DNA from: Streptomyces natalensis ATCC 27448 | GTDB taxonomy: Bacteria > Actinomycetota > Actinomycetes > Streptomycetales > Streptomycetaceae | Length of the DNA: 64,000 nt | Direction of reading: 5' to 3' | Assembly (NCBI RefSeq): GCF_000935125.1 | Contig: NZ_JRKI01000029.1 | Span: 310,001 to 374,000, forward strand | Shown here: positions 7,892 through 19,425 of the stretch, piece after piece | Layout: each line of letters opens with the position of its first letter | Position numbering within the stretch: position 1 is the stretch's first letter | Position numbers and translations under genes: made by a program | Notes under the pieces: model-generated | Told to the model about the DNA's origin: nothing | Seen by the model: the letters and a program-made list of their open reading frames with translations, nothing else | Databases searched by the model: none

Positions 7892-8341
7892 GGTGGCCGC
7901 CTCCCAGCCCGAAACTTGTTCCAGCTTCAACGATAACGTCGGGCGGCGGCACTGGCAGGTGCGCACCGCGGACCGGCGTCAACCCCTTGATCTCGGTGGC
8001 CCCAGCCACTACTTTGCGGTAGACGTCGATCCATGACTACCGAAAGGAGGCGACCGGCGGATGTACACCAGCTCCGATCTTGGTCGCCTCGCCCAGTGCA
8101 CGGTCTGGGTTCCGGGTCGGATCGCGCACGGCTGCTGAGCACGCCGTTCTGATGTGTCCATGGGTGGCACATGCCGCACATTCCGGGTTTCTCGTCACCG
8201 TCTTCCGGCACGTCCCTGTTGCGTGCCGTCGTGCGCCCGCTCCCCTCACGTGGCGCGTCTGAACACAGAAAGCTGCCTGAAATTGGCGAACATGGCGAAC
8301 ATGATGAATCGGCCGATCGCGTACCGAAATGTGGGCCTGAC
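7892..8341. other. Divergent intergenic region between pirin and xdhA
   Basis: This gap carries the start regions of pirin (leftward) and the xdh operon (rightward). A strong ribosome site AAAGGAGG at 8043-8050 is followed 10 bases later by a 25-codon open frame, 8061-8138, starting MYTSSDLGRLA and ending at TGA. It could be a tiny peptide or the cut-off start of a lost gene; no family is recognised. No clear operator or promoter pair was found. Confidence 0.4.
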
Positions 8342-9825
8342 ATGGTAGAAGCGCGGATCACGGTCAACGGGAAGGAAACGCCGATTTCACCGGCCGCGCC
8401 GCACATCACTGCGCTGGATTTCCTGCGCGAGCGTGGCCTCACCGGCACCAAGGAGGGATGCGCCGAGGGTGAATGCGGCGCCTGTTCGGTCCTGGTGGCC
8501 CGTCCCGGGGTGAACAAGCCCACCGACTGGGTGGCGGTCAACGCCTGCCTGGTCCCGGCCGCGTCGCTCGACGGTCAGGAGATCATCACCTCCGAAGGTC
8601 TGGCCACCGGCGGCGGTCCCGGCAAGCCGCCCACCCTGCACCCGGTGCAGGAGGAGATGGCGGTCCGCGGCGGCTCCCAGTGTGGCTACTGCACGCCGGG
8701 ATTCATCTGCAGCATGGCCGCCGAGTACTACCGGCCCGACCGCTGCGCACACGCGGACTCGGACGTGGACTCGGACTCGGACTCGGACGACAGCACGGAC
8801 GCCGAGCACGGTCCGAACGGTTTCGATCTGCACGCGCTGAGCGGAAACCTGTGCCGCTGCACCGGTTATCGCCCGATTCGCGATGCCGCGTTCGCCGTCG
8901 GTACGCCCGTCGACGAGGACCCGCTGGCGCAGCGTCGCGAGCAGTCCCCGCCCGCTCCGGTCGCCACCGAATACGCCCAGGACGGCGGGGTGTTCCTGCG
9001 GAGGGACACCCTGGCCGAAACGCTCCAGGTGCTGCGCGAGCGGCCCGACGCCGTGGTGGTCGCAGGCTCCACCGACTGGGGCGTCGAGGTCAACATCCGT
9101 TCCCGCCGGGCGGATTGCGTGGTCGCCATCGACCGGCTGCCCGAACTGCGGGAGCTGCGCGTCGAATCCGACCACATCGAGATCGGGGCGGCGTTGACGC
9201 TCACCGAGATCGAGCGTCGTCTCGACGGTGACGTCCCGCTGCTGGCAGAACTGTTCCCGCAGTTCGCGTCCCGGCTCATCCGTAACGGTGCGACCCTCGG
9301 CGGCAACCTGGGTACCGGCTCCCCCATCGGTGACAGCCCGCCGGCGCTGCTCGCGCTGGAGGCGTCGGTGGTGCTCGCCGACGCCGACGGCGAGCGCGAG
9401 GTCCCGCTGGCGGACTACTTCACCGGCTACCGGCAGAGCGTGCGCAGGCCCGGCGAGCTGATCCGCGCGGTGCGCATCCCGCTGCCGCTGTCGCCGGTCG
9501 TGGCCTTTCACAAGATCGCCAAGCGGCGTTTCGACGACATCTCCAGCGTGGCGGTCGCGTTCGCGCTGGACATCGAGGACGGGATCGTCCGCACGGCACG
9601 CATCGGCCTGGGAGGCGTGGCCGCCACCCCGATCCGCGCCCTCGCCACCGAAGCGGCTCTGGAGGGCAAGCCGTGGGCGGCGGAGACCGTCGAGGCGGCG
9701 GCCCAGGTGCTCCGGTCCCAGGGCACGCCGATGAACGATCACCGCGCCAGCGCCGAGTACCGCTCCGCGATGCTCGGCCAGAGCCTGCTGAAGCTGTACG
9801 CACAGACCACCGAGGCGGTGTCGTC

Positions 9826-9829
<4 letters not shown>
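8342..9829 (+). CDS. xdhA: Xanthine dehydrogenase, Fe-S/FAD subunit
   Basis: The product is a 495-residue subunit that carries two [2Fe-2S] clusters and FAD and passes electrons from the molybdenum site to NAD+. The plant-ferredoxin-type cluster ligands are Cys40, Cys45, Cys48 and Cys69; the helical cluster domain has Cys114 and Cys117 (CGYC) and Cys171 and Cys173 (CRC). The FAD domain follows, with VVVAGSTDWG and NGATLGGNLGTGSPIGD, and then the CO-dehydrogenase-flavoprotein C-terminal domain. An acidic Asp/Ser run at residues 139-152 is inserted between the CGYC and CRC pairs. ATG 8342 gives MVEARITVNG, the normal start; the ribosome site is weak. The stop overlaps the xdhB start by 4 bases (ATGA), so translation is coupled. 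Confidence 0.93.
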
Positions 9830-12247
<2,418 letters not shown>

Positions 12248-12255
<8 letters not shown>

Positions 12256-13066
12256 CATGACGTGGCTCACCGCGGTCGCACGGCTGCGAGCAGGCCGGGA
12301 GCCCGGCGTGCTGGTGACCGTCGCGACCGTGCGCGGCCATGCCCCGCGCGACGCCGGTGCGAAACTCGTCGTCGGGCAGACCGAGACATGGGGCTCGATC
12401 GGTGGCGGCAATGTCGAGGCCGTCGCGATCGATCGGGCCCGGGAGATGATCGCCGCGGCCAAGCCGGAGCCGGAGCTGATCGACTTCACCCTGAACGACA
12501 AGGTGACCAACCAGCATGGCGTGCAGTGCTGCGGCGGGACGGTTTCGGTGCTGCTCGAACCGCTGCCGGTGCCACGGGCGGTGGCGATCTTCGGCGTCGG
12601 GCACATCGGGCTGGAACTGGCGCGCATCCTGGCACGTCAGGACCTCGACCTCCATCTGATCGACAGCCGCTGCGACATGCTCGCGAAGGAGCGGCTCGAC
12701 GTGCTGGCAGACGCGGTGGCGCAGGTGCACGTGCATCACACGCCGCTGCTGCCCGAGGAGGTGCTCGCGGAGTTGCCGCGCGGCACGCACATCCTGATCA
12801 TGACCCATGACCACGCCGAGGACGCGGCTCTGTGCGACGCCGCCTTGCGCACACCCCATCTCGGCTTCATCGGGCTGATCGGGTCGGCGGCCAAGTGGGC
12901 GCGGTTCCGCAAACGCCTCGGCACCGAGGGCGGTCACGACGAGGCCACCGTCGATCGGATCAAGACCCCGATCGGGCTGGCCGACATCACCGGCAAGGAA
13001 CCGGCGACCATTGCCGTGAGCGTCGCTGCCGATGTGCTGCGCCGCTTTGAGACCGAGGGGACCTGA
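12248..13066 (+). CDS. xdhC: Xanthine dehydrogenase maturation protein XdhC
   Basis: The product is 272 residues and belongs to the XdhC/CoxF family, which holds molybdenum cofactor, supports its sulfuration and inserts it into xanthine dehydrogenase. The N-terminal XdhC/CoxI domain has GSIGGGNVE and the double cysteine Cys94-Cys95 in HGVQCCGG, the cofactor-binding site in studied members. The C-terminal Rossmann domain begins with VAIFGVGHIGLELA (glycines at about 116-121) and includes LGFIGLIGSAAKWARFRKRL. ATG 12248 lies inside the end of xdhB. The stop is 45 bases from the convergent DUF1003 gene stop; no strong terminator hairpin is seen between. Confidence 0.93.
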
Positions 13067-13111
13067 CTCTCCCACTGGGTCGGCTCAACCGGATCGACAG
13101 GGGCCCCGCGC

Positions 13112-13609
13112 TCAGGGCCGCTGCCGTCCCAACTCGCTGTTCATCCTGGCTCGGCTCGTCGCGAGGAGCTCCTGGGTCTGCCGCTCGATCTCTTCGGGAT
13201 CCAGGCCCAGGGCTCGCCCCAAGTTCGTCGACCAGACCTCCGAACGCACACTGGCTTCGAAGTTGAGATCGGCGCGAATCGTGTCGCGCGCGGCCTGACG
13301 GTTCTGGCTGACCATGACGAACGTCGACAGGAAGATCGCCTCAAGGCTGACGATCATGGTGAGCAGCCCGAAGGGAAAAGGGTCGAAGACCGCGGCCTGA
13401 CCGAAGATCCCTTCGTTGATCATGATCCAGCCGGCGAACCACACCATGTGCACATACACGAACACCATCGATCCCGCGAAAGCGGTGATCACGTCCGCAA
13501 TGTGGTCCTGCACACCGCGCCCACGGGCGAAAAGCTCCTGCTCATGTGGGAGGCGGATGACGGGGCGAGGCCGAGGACCACCCGCCGAACTGCCGCGATG
13601 GGGCGTCAT
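13112..13609 (-). CDS. DUF1003 membrane protein
   Basis: The product is a 165-residue DUF1003 protein of unknown function. Two transmembrane helices are visible: ITAFAGSMVFVYVHMVWFAG and FPFGLLTMIVSLEAIFLSTF, followed by the family signature VMVSQNRQAARDTIRADLNFE and a polar C-terminal region. ATG 13609 (MTPHRGSS) is preferred, with AGGATGAGG upstream; a frame extension to 13759 is Arg/Pro-rich and lacks similarity. It lies convergent to xdhC. The 297 bases between it and the next rightward gene hold the start regions of both and nothing else recognised. Confidence 0.85.
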   Translation of the reverse strand: MTPHRGSSAGGPRPRPVIRLPHEQELFARGRGVQDHIADVITAFAGSMVFVYVHMVWFAGWIMINEGIFGQAAVFDPFPFGLLTMIVSLEAIFLSTFVMVSQNRQAARDTIRADLNFEASVRSEVWSTNLGRALGLDPEEIERQTQELLATSRARMNSELGRQRP

Positions 13610-13906
13610 GCCCTCATCCTGCACGCGCCGGGGGCGGCAGCGGGGAAGAACGGTCTCCTCGGCGCGTTGACACGGGGGCGCGGGAATCAAGGACGCTGAC
13701 ATGTGACGCCGTGGCCGCAGTTGTATCTGGACCGCCCCACCCGACGACCCTGCCCCCACGCCTGACCGAGCGAGCCCCTAATATCATTTCGCGTTCTCCG
13801 ACGGACGCTGACGCCCGCTGGGTCGTGCCCGCCGCCCAACGCCCGATACGACACGACGACGTCCACCGCATGGCGATGGAGTCGAGCATCGAGGAGAGGT
13901 ACGTTC

Positions 13907-15451
13907 ATGCGCGCCCGGAGCATAGCCGCAGCCACCGCAACAGTATTGGGGCTGGTGGCCGCTCGTGACCTTGTCCAGAAGAAGCACGCACTGCTCCGGA
14001 ACTTCCCGGTGATCGGGCACGCCCGGTACCTGCTGGAGACGATCGGGCCGGAGCTGCGGCAGTACATCGTGACCTCCAACGACGAGGAACGCCCGTTCAG
14101 TCGTGACCAGCGCACCTGGATCTATGCGTCGGCGAAGGGGGAGAACAACTACTTCGGGTTCGGAACCGACAACGACGTCGAGCACATGCAGGGGCACGCG
14201 TACCTGAAGCAGCGCACATTCGCCGGCACGCTGCCCGACGCGCACGACCCACAGGCCCCACTGCCCTCGGCCAAGGTGCTGGGCGGGCCGCGCGGGCGCG
14301 CCAAGGCGTTCCGGCCGGCGAGCGTGGTGAACATCTCGGCGATGAGCTTCGGATCGCTCTCCGGCGCGGCGATCACGGCCCTCAACAAGGGAGCGGCGCT
14401 GGCGGGCGCCATGCAGAACACGGGAGAGGGCGGCCTCTCGCCGCACCACCGCAACGGCGGCGACCTCGTCCTTCAAATCGGTACGTCCTACTTCGGCTGC
14501 CGCAACGAGGACGGCAGCTTCAACATCGACAAGCTCAAGGATGTGGTCGCCGGCGCCCCGGTCAAGGCGATCGAGATCAAGCTCTCCCAGGGCGCCAAGC
14601 CAGGGCTGGGCGGGATGCTGCCGGGCGCGAAGGTGACCCCGGAGATCGCCGAGATCCGCGGCATCCCGCTCGGCGAGGACTGTGCCTCCCCGTCGCGGCA
14701 CACCGCGTTCAGCGACGTCGACTCGATGCTCGACTTCGTCGAACTGCTCGCCACCGAGACCGGGCTGCCGGTCGGGATCAAGAGCGCGGTGGGAGAGATG
14801 GAGTTCTGGCAGGAACTGGCCACGCTGATGGCGCGTGGTGACCGTGGTGTCGACTTCGTGACCATCGACGGCGGCGAGGGCGGCACCGGGGCGGCACCGC
14901 TGACCTTCTCCGACTCGGTGTCGCTGCCCTTCCGGATGGGCTTCTCCCGGGTCTACGGCGCCTTCGCCGAGCTGGGGCTGACCGACGACCTGACCTTCAT
15001 CGCCTCCGGCAAGCTCGGCCTGCCCGAGAACGCCGCCGTCGCCTTCGCTCTGGGTGCCGACATGATCAACGTGGCCCGTGAGGCGATGCTGTCGATCGGC
15101 TGCATCCAGGCGCAGAAGTGCCACACCGACAAGTGCCCCACGGGCATCGCCACCCAGAACCCGTGGCTGGCCCGTGGCCTCGACCCGACCTCGAAGGCCA
15201 CCCGGGCCGCCGTCTACCTGCGCACCCTGCGCAAGGAGCTGATGAAGGTATCGGCGGCCGTCGGAGTCGCCCACCCGGCACTCATCACGGCCACTGACAT
15301 CGAGATCATGAACGGCGACTACGAGGCACGTACCCTGGCCGGCGTCTACGGCTACAAGGACGGCTGGGGCGAGCTGGGCCCGCACCTCGCCGAGGAGATC
15401 ACTGCACTGCTCACCACCAAGCCGACCTCCGTACAGAAGCCGGCCGTCTGA
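13907..15451 (+). CDS. FMN-binding glutamate-synthase-like protein
   Basis: The product is 514 residues and matches the stand-alone GltB central/FMN domain family (FMN-binding glutamate synthase family). It has one N-terminal hydrophobic segment, then the TIM-barrel FMN domain with NISAMSFGSLSGAAI, NTGEGGLSPHH, SQGAKPGLGGMLPG, FVTIDGGEGGTGAAPLTF and ADMINVAREAMLSIGCIQAQ; the last leads into the 3Fe-4S-type Cys motif C..AQKCHTDKCPTG. It lacks the glutaminase domain of true glutamate synthase, so the substrate is unknown. ATG 13907 has GGAGAGG 9 bases upstream. It is monocistronic by appearance. Confidence 0.88.
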   Translation: MRARSIAAATATVLGLVAARDLVQKKHALLRNFPVIGHARYLLETIGPELRQYIVTSNDEERPFSRDQRTWIYASAKGENNYFGFGTDNDVEHMQGHAYLKQRTFAGTLPDAHDPQAPLPSAKVLGGPRGRAKAFRPASVVNISAMSFGSLSGAAITALNKGAALAGAMQNTGEGGLSPHHRNGGDLVLQIGTSYFGCRNEDGSFNIDKLKDVVAGAPVKAIEIKLSQGAKPGLGGMLPGAKVTPEIAEIRGIPLGEDCASPSRHTAFSDVDSMLDFVELLATETGLPVGIKSAVGEMEFWQELATLMARGDRGVDFVTIDGGEGGTGAAPLTFSDSVSLPFRMGFSRVYGAFAELGLTDDLTFIASGKLGLPENAAVAFALGADMINVAREAMLSIGCIQAQKCHTDKCPTGIATQNPWLARGLDPTSKATRAAVYLRTLRKELMKVSAAVGVAHPALITATDIEIMNGDYEARTLAGVYGYKDGWGELGPHLAEEITALLTTKPTSVQKPAV

Positions 15452-15576
15452 CGCGCCGACCGCGGCAAGTCCGCACTGACTGCTCTACTCTCCTGCTCGG
15501 AGCACGCGCGTGGCACCAGCCGGTGTCGCCCGCGTCGTCCTTGCCCACGAACAGTCCCTGCTTAGGTGATCGCAAC

Positions 15577-16353
15577 ATGCCCGAAAAAGTGAGATTCCCC
15601 AGCGTCGTCGGCCCCGAACTGGCCGGAGTGATCGACCTGCCGGAGGGCGAGATCCGGGGCTGGGGGATCTTCGTACACGGATTCACACTCGGCAAGGACT
15701 CGCCGGCCGCCTCGCGCGTCAGCAAGCAGCTGGCACGCGAGGGGATCGGCATGCTGCGCTTCGACAACCTCGGAATCGGGGACTCCGACGGCGACTGGGG
15801 GGACGGTTCCTTCACCGTCAAGGTCCAGGACACGGTCCGTGCCGCAGCGCTGATGGCGGAGCGAGGGACGCCGGCAGACCTGCTGGTGGGGCACTCATGG
15901 GGAGGCGCCGCCGTCCTTGCCGCAGCGGCCGAGGCAACCGGCGTCCGCGCGGTTGCCACGATCGGGGCGCCCGCCGACCCCAGCCACGTCGAACGACAGT
16001 ATGACGCGGTCGTGGATCGCGTTCTCAGTGACGGCTCGCACGAGTGGTTCGTCGGCGGGCGGACCCTGGTCCTCAAGCGCGCCTTCGTCGAAGACGTCCG
16101 CCGTGCTCACCTGCGCGACCGGATTCGCGAGTTGGACCTGCCGCTGCTCGTCCTGCATTCGCCGACCGACAACACCGTCGGCATCGACGATGCCGGGGAG
16201 ATCTTCCGCGAGGCACGACACCCGCGAAGCTTCGTCTCACTCGAAGGAGCGGACCATCTCCTGACCGCACGGGGACAAGCGCAGCGAGCCGCCCACATCA
16301 TCAGTGCCTGGGCCGATCAGTACATCCACGGGGGCGGGATCGCCGCCAGGTGA
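15577..16353 (+). CDS. Alpha/beta hydrolase (OsmC-associated type)
   Basis: The product is 258 residues, a serine alpha/beta hydrolase. The nucleophile elbow is VGHSWGGAA, the acid is Asp in HSPTDNTVGID and the base is His in GADHLLT. The opening HGFTLGKDSPAASRVSKQLA with LRFDNLGIGDSDGDWGD is like the hydrolases often fused to or paired with OsmC peroxidase domains, but no OsmC domain is attached here. The substrate is unknown. ATG 15577 gives MPEKVRFPS and is preferred over an in-frame start at 15523. Its stop lies 36 bases from the convergent carboxylesterase stop. Confidence 0.85.
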   Translation: MPEKVRFPSVVGPELAGVIDLPEGEIRGWGIFVHGFTLGKDSPAASRVSKQLAREGIGMLRFDNLGIGDSDGDWGDGSFTVKVQDTVRAAALMAERGTPADLLVGHSWGGAAVLAAAAEATGVRAVATIGAPADPSHVERQYDAVVDRVLSDGSHEWFVGGRTLVLKRAFVEDVRRAHLRDRIRELDLPLLVLHSPTDNTVGIDDAGEIFREARHPRSFVSLEGADHLLTARGQAQRAAHIISAWADQYIHGGGIAAR

Positions 16354-16388
16354 TCAGCCGCCCGGTGATCAACGGAATCATTTCGTAA

Positions 16389-17981
16389 TCACCCGAAGGC
16401 GTTCCAGAACGCGCAGTGGTGGCGGTGCTGTGCCGTGCGGGTGGGGACGATGTGGTCCGGCGCCAGGGACAGCACCGTCTGCCGGGGCCAGTACGGCGAC
16501 GACGGGCCGTTCGGGTCGGCGGTGCGGGCGAAGCGGGTCCAGTAGTCGATCATGGCGTCGGCCAGCCGGTGCTGTGCCGCGGTCAGGTCGCGGGGGCGGC
16601 CGCCCAGGTCGAACAGGTAGGGCAGTTCGCTCGCGTGCGGTGCGCCGAGCGGGAACGGCGGCGTGCCCGGGGTGAGCGGCGGGGCGTGCTCGTCGGCGAA
16701 CTCGTAGCGCCAGACCGGTACTTGGGCGGCGAGCCGGCCGTCCGTGCGCGCCGTCGGGCAGGCGAAGTCCGCGTCGCCGATGACCGCGCCGAACACCGGG
16801 CCGCCGCCGGTCCGGTGCACCGGGTACTCGCGGACGATCGCCTTCGCCTGCCCCGGGGCGGGGAAGAAGGTGGCCGCGACGTCGGGCCAGGTGTCGGGGG
16901 TGACGGGGTGGCCGGCCTGGACGATGCCGGCGGCCCAGCCGTTGCCCTCGTCGTGGTTGTTGCCGAGGAGTACGGGGACGTGGTGGAAGTGGCCGGCGGC
17001 GATCGCTGCCGCGGGGTCGCGAGGCAGCAACAGGGTTGCGTAAGCGGGCTGTTGATCGGTGTTCTGAGCCGCGAGGAGACGGGAGACGTGCACGCGCCGC
17101 AGGCAGGCCACCACGTCGTGGGCCGTGCCGCAGCCGACCTTTGCCGCGAGGGCCGTGCCCTCGGCGCGCGCCGTGGACAGGGGGACGGAGGACGGGGCGA
17201 ACGGGCGATCGGGGCGGCCTGTGCAGGGGCCGCTTTCGACGATCGCCCGGTCGAACAGGCCCGTGGCGGCGGGTGAGGCGAGCTGGGCGCAGACGCTGTA
17301 GCCGCCCGCCGACTCGCCGGCCAGCGTCACGTTGTCCGCGTCGCCGCCGAAGGCACCGATCTCGGCACGGACCCAGCGCAGCGCCGCCTGCTGGTCGGCC
17401 AGACCGAAGGTGCCGGAGCCGGGCAGCCCGCCGTGCGCGAGGAAACCGAGGGCACCGAGGCGGTAGTTGACGGTGACCACCACGGCGTCGCCGCGGGTGG
17501 CCATGCGATGGGCGTCGTACGAGCTGCCCGCTCCGGTGGTGAAGCCGCCGCCGTGCAGCCACACGATGACCGGCCGGGGGTGTGCCGGGCGTGCGTCGTC
17601 GGGCGTGGTGACGTTCAGGTGGAGGCAGTCCTCGTCGGTGCTGCCGCCGGGTACCTCGCCGGCCGGCTGCGGGCAGGCGCTCGCGGGGCGGGTCGCGTCC
17701 CGTACCCCGGACCAGGGCGCCGCACTGCGGGGCGGCGCCCAGCGCAGCCTGCCGACCGGGGGCGCCGCGTAGGGGATGCCCTCGAAGGTGCGGTAGCCGT
17801 CGTGGGCAGCGCCCCGCACCGGGCCGTCGTGGGTGCGCACCGTCGTGGCGGCGGGCCGGACGGGCTTCGTCGTGACGGCGGCGGGCCGGACGGGCCCCGT
17901 CGGTGGTGCTGCGGAACAGGCCGTCGCGAGCACGGCGGTCAGGGTGCAGCACAGGGCGGTCAGGACGCGGTGCATGCTCAT
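16389..17981 (-). CDS. Secreted carboxylesterase (type B, possible lipoprotein)
   Basis: The product is about 530 residues, a type-B carboxylesterase/lipase. It begins with a signal peptide MSMHRVLTALCCTLTAVLAT followed by AC at residues 21-22, a loose lipobox, so it may be anchored outside the membrane. Catalytic motifs are VTLAGESAGGYS (Ser), NNHDEGNGW (acid) and PHASELPYLFD (His), and the family signatures TFEGIPYAAPPVG, EDCLHLNV and IVWLHGGGF are intact. ATG 17981 has GGGGAGA just upstream; ATG 17975 is an equally spaced alternative. The GPP34 gene on the same strand ends 25 bases upstream of the start, so the two may be cotranscribed. Confidence 0.9.
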   Translation of the reverse strand: MSMHRVLTALCCTLTAVLATACSAAPPTGPVRPAAVTTKPVRPAATTVRTHDGPVRGAAHDGYRTFEGIPYAAPPVGRLRWAPPRSAAPWSGVRDATRPASACPQPAGEVPGGSTDEDCLHLNVTTPDDARPAHPRPVIVWLHGGGFTTGAGSSYDAHRMATRGDAVVVTVNYRLGALGFLAHGGLPGSGTFGLADQQAALRWVRAEIGAFGGDADNVTLAGESAGGYSVCAQLASPAATGLFDRAIVESGPCTGRPDRPFAPSSVPLSTARAEGTALAAKVGCGTAHDVVACLRRVHVSRLLAAQNTDQQPAYATLLLPRDPAAAIAAGHFHHVPVLLGNNHDEGNGWAAGIVQAGHPVTPDTWPDVAATFFPAPGQAKAIVREYPVHRTGGGPVFGAVIGDADFACPTARTDGRLAAQVPVWRYEFADEHAPPLTPGTPPFPLGAPHASELPYLFDLGGRPRDLTAAQHRLADAMIDYWTRFARTADPNGPSSPYWPRQTVLSLAPDHIVPTRTAQHRHHCAFWNAFG

Positions 17982-18006
17982 CGTCTCCCCTTGTCTCCCC
18001 ATCCGG

Positions 18007-18645
18007 TCAGCTGCCGCCCATGCCGCCCTGCGCGGCGATCATGGTCATCGGCAGGGCGCGTACGGCCTTCTCCAGGCCGGGTGCGAGGGCGGCGAGAGAG
18101 CCCGTGCAGGCGTCGATACGGGCCGGGCAGGTTTTCTGGTCCTGCCGGGAAACGACCGGGCGGAGGTCGCCCGCCGCGGCCAGCGCCAGCAGCGCGGCGT
18201 CGGCGGCGGGGATGTCCCGCACGGGGCCGTCCCCGTGCAGCGCCGCGGACACGCGGGTGCGGAGTGCGGCGGGCACGGCGCGATCCGTCACGGTCAGCCG
18301 CCGTGTGCCGAAGCGGGTGCGGGGTGCCTGCACGGTGAGGAGTCCCGCCGTGGCGAGCCGGTCCTCCACCTCCCTCAGGGTCCGCTTGCGGTGGCGGCGC
18401 ACGAGGTGCTTCCAGCCGTGCGCGGCGGCGGCGTCGCGCAGCACATCGTCCAGGACGGGGTCGCCGGTCGGTTCCGTGCCGGACACGGTGACCGTGCCGC
18501 CGTCCTCCCCCAGCCGGCCGCGCAACGCGAGGTCGACGAGGGCGGCGGCACGGACCAGCAGCTCCGTCCGGGAACGGTTGTAAGGGCCTTCGGCCGCGTC
18601 GTCGTGGGCGAGCAGATACATGCAGGAGGTCAGGTCGTCGTTCAC
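18007..18645 (-). CDS. GPP34 (GOLPH3-like) family protein
   Basis: The product is about 212 residues and matches the bacterial GPP34 family, mostly helical phospholipid-binding proteins related to eukaryotic Golgi phosphoprotein 3 and abundant in Streptomyces. Signatures are the N-terminal YLLAHDD, LVRAAALVDLALRGRL, the central KHLVRRHRKRTLREVEDRLATAGLL and the late DAALLALAAAGDLRPVV. ATG 18645 gives MNDDLTSCMYLL, typical of the family. It lies upstream of the carboxylesterase on the same strand and 120 bases downstream of the response regulator stop. Its role in this strain is unknown. Confidence 0.85.
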   Translation of the reverse strand: MNDDLTSCMYLLAHDDAAEGPYNRSRTELLVRAAALVDLALRGRLGEDGGTVTVSGTEPTGDPVLDDVLRDAAAAHGWKHLVRRHRKRTLREVEDRLATAGLLTVQAPRTRFGTRRLTVTDRAVPAALRTRVSAALHGDGPVRDIPAADAALLALAAAGDLRPVVSRQDQKTCPARIDACTGSLAALAPGLEKAVRALPMTMIAAQGGMGGS

Positions 18646-18765
18646 ACGTCGACGCTATGGCCGGGTACCCCTGCCACGGATCGGCCACGGGAACGGACCG
18701 CCACTGGGAACGCAGGAGGATCGCGGCCCGGACTCCTCCTTGAGGAGGAGGCGGCATCGGGGCCG

Positions 18766-19425
18766 TCAGGGGCGACGTGGCTCCACAAGGCCGTGGTCGT
18801 AGGCGGCGACGACGGCCTGGACGCGGTCGCGCAGGCCCAGTTTGCGCAGCACCGCGGTGACATGGTTCTTGACGGTGGCCTCCGACAGGCGCAGTCGCCC
18901 GGCGATCTCCGCGTTCGACAGCGCCTGCCCGATCAGGGTGAGTACCTCCCGCTCGCGGCCGGAGAGGTCTTGCAGGGAGGGCGGCGGTGCCGGATCGGGC
19001 GTGGTGCGCAGGAACCGGTCGAGGACGCGGCTCAGCACGGTCGGGGCCAGCAGCGCGTCGCCGCGCGCGGTGAGGCGGATCGCGTCGACGAGTTCGGCGG
19101 GGCGGATGTCTTTGAGCAGGAAGCCGCTGGCCCCGGCCCTCAGGGCGTCGACGACATGTGCGTCCACGTCCCAGGTGGTCAGTACGAGCACGCGGGCCCG
19201 GCTGTCGCACCCCGCGATCTGCCGGGTCGCCTCGATACCGTCCACGACGGGCATGCGTACGTCCATCAGCACCACGTCGGGCGCCAGTTCCCGCGTCAGC
19301 CGCACCGCCTCCCGGCCGTCGGACGCCTCACCGACCACCTCCAGGTCGTCCCTCGCATCGATGATCATGCGGAATCCGGTACGTACCAGGGCCTGGTCGT
19401 CGGCCACCACCACGCGCAGCGTCAT
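18766..19425 (-). CDS. NarL/FixJ-type response regulator
   Basis: The product is 219 residues: a receiver domain with acidic pocket Asp9-Asp10 and phospho-acceptor Asp55 (VVLMDVRMP), and conserved Thr in VLVLTTWD and Lys in GFLLKDI, then a LuxR-type HTH with LSGREREVLTLIGQALSNAE and LRLSEATVKNHVTAVLRKLG. It should bind DNA when phosphorylated by the adjacent kinase. ATG 19425 overlaps the kinase stop by 4 bases (ATGA), so kinase and regulator are translated together in that order. No target is evident from the sequence. Confidence 0.95.
   Translation of the reverse strand: MTLRVVVADDQALVRTGFRMIIDARDDLEVVGEASDGREAVRLTRELAPDVVLMDVRMPVVDGIEATRQIAGCDSRARVLVLTTWDVDAHVVDALRAGASGFLLKDIRPAELVDAIRLTARGDALLAPTVLSRVLDRFLRTTPDPAPPPSLQDLSGREREVLTLIGQALSNAEIAGRLRLSEATVKNHVTAVLRKLGLRDRVQAVVAAYDHGLVEPRRP

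Noticed and set aside
13067..13111. Terminator between xdhC and the DUF1003 gene
   Set aside because: Only short, imperfect GC dyads are present; no stem of useful length was found.
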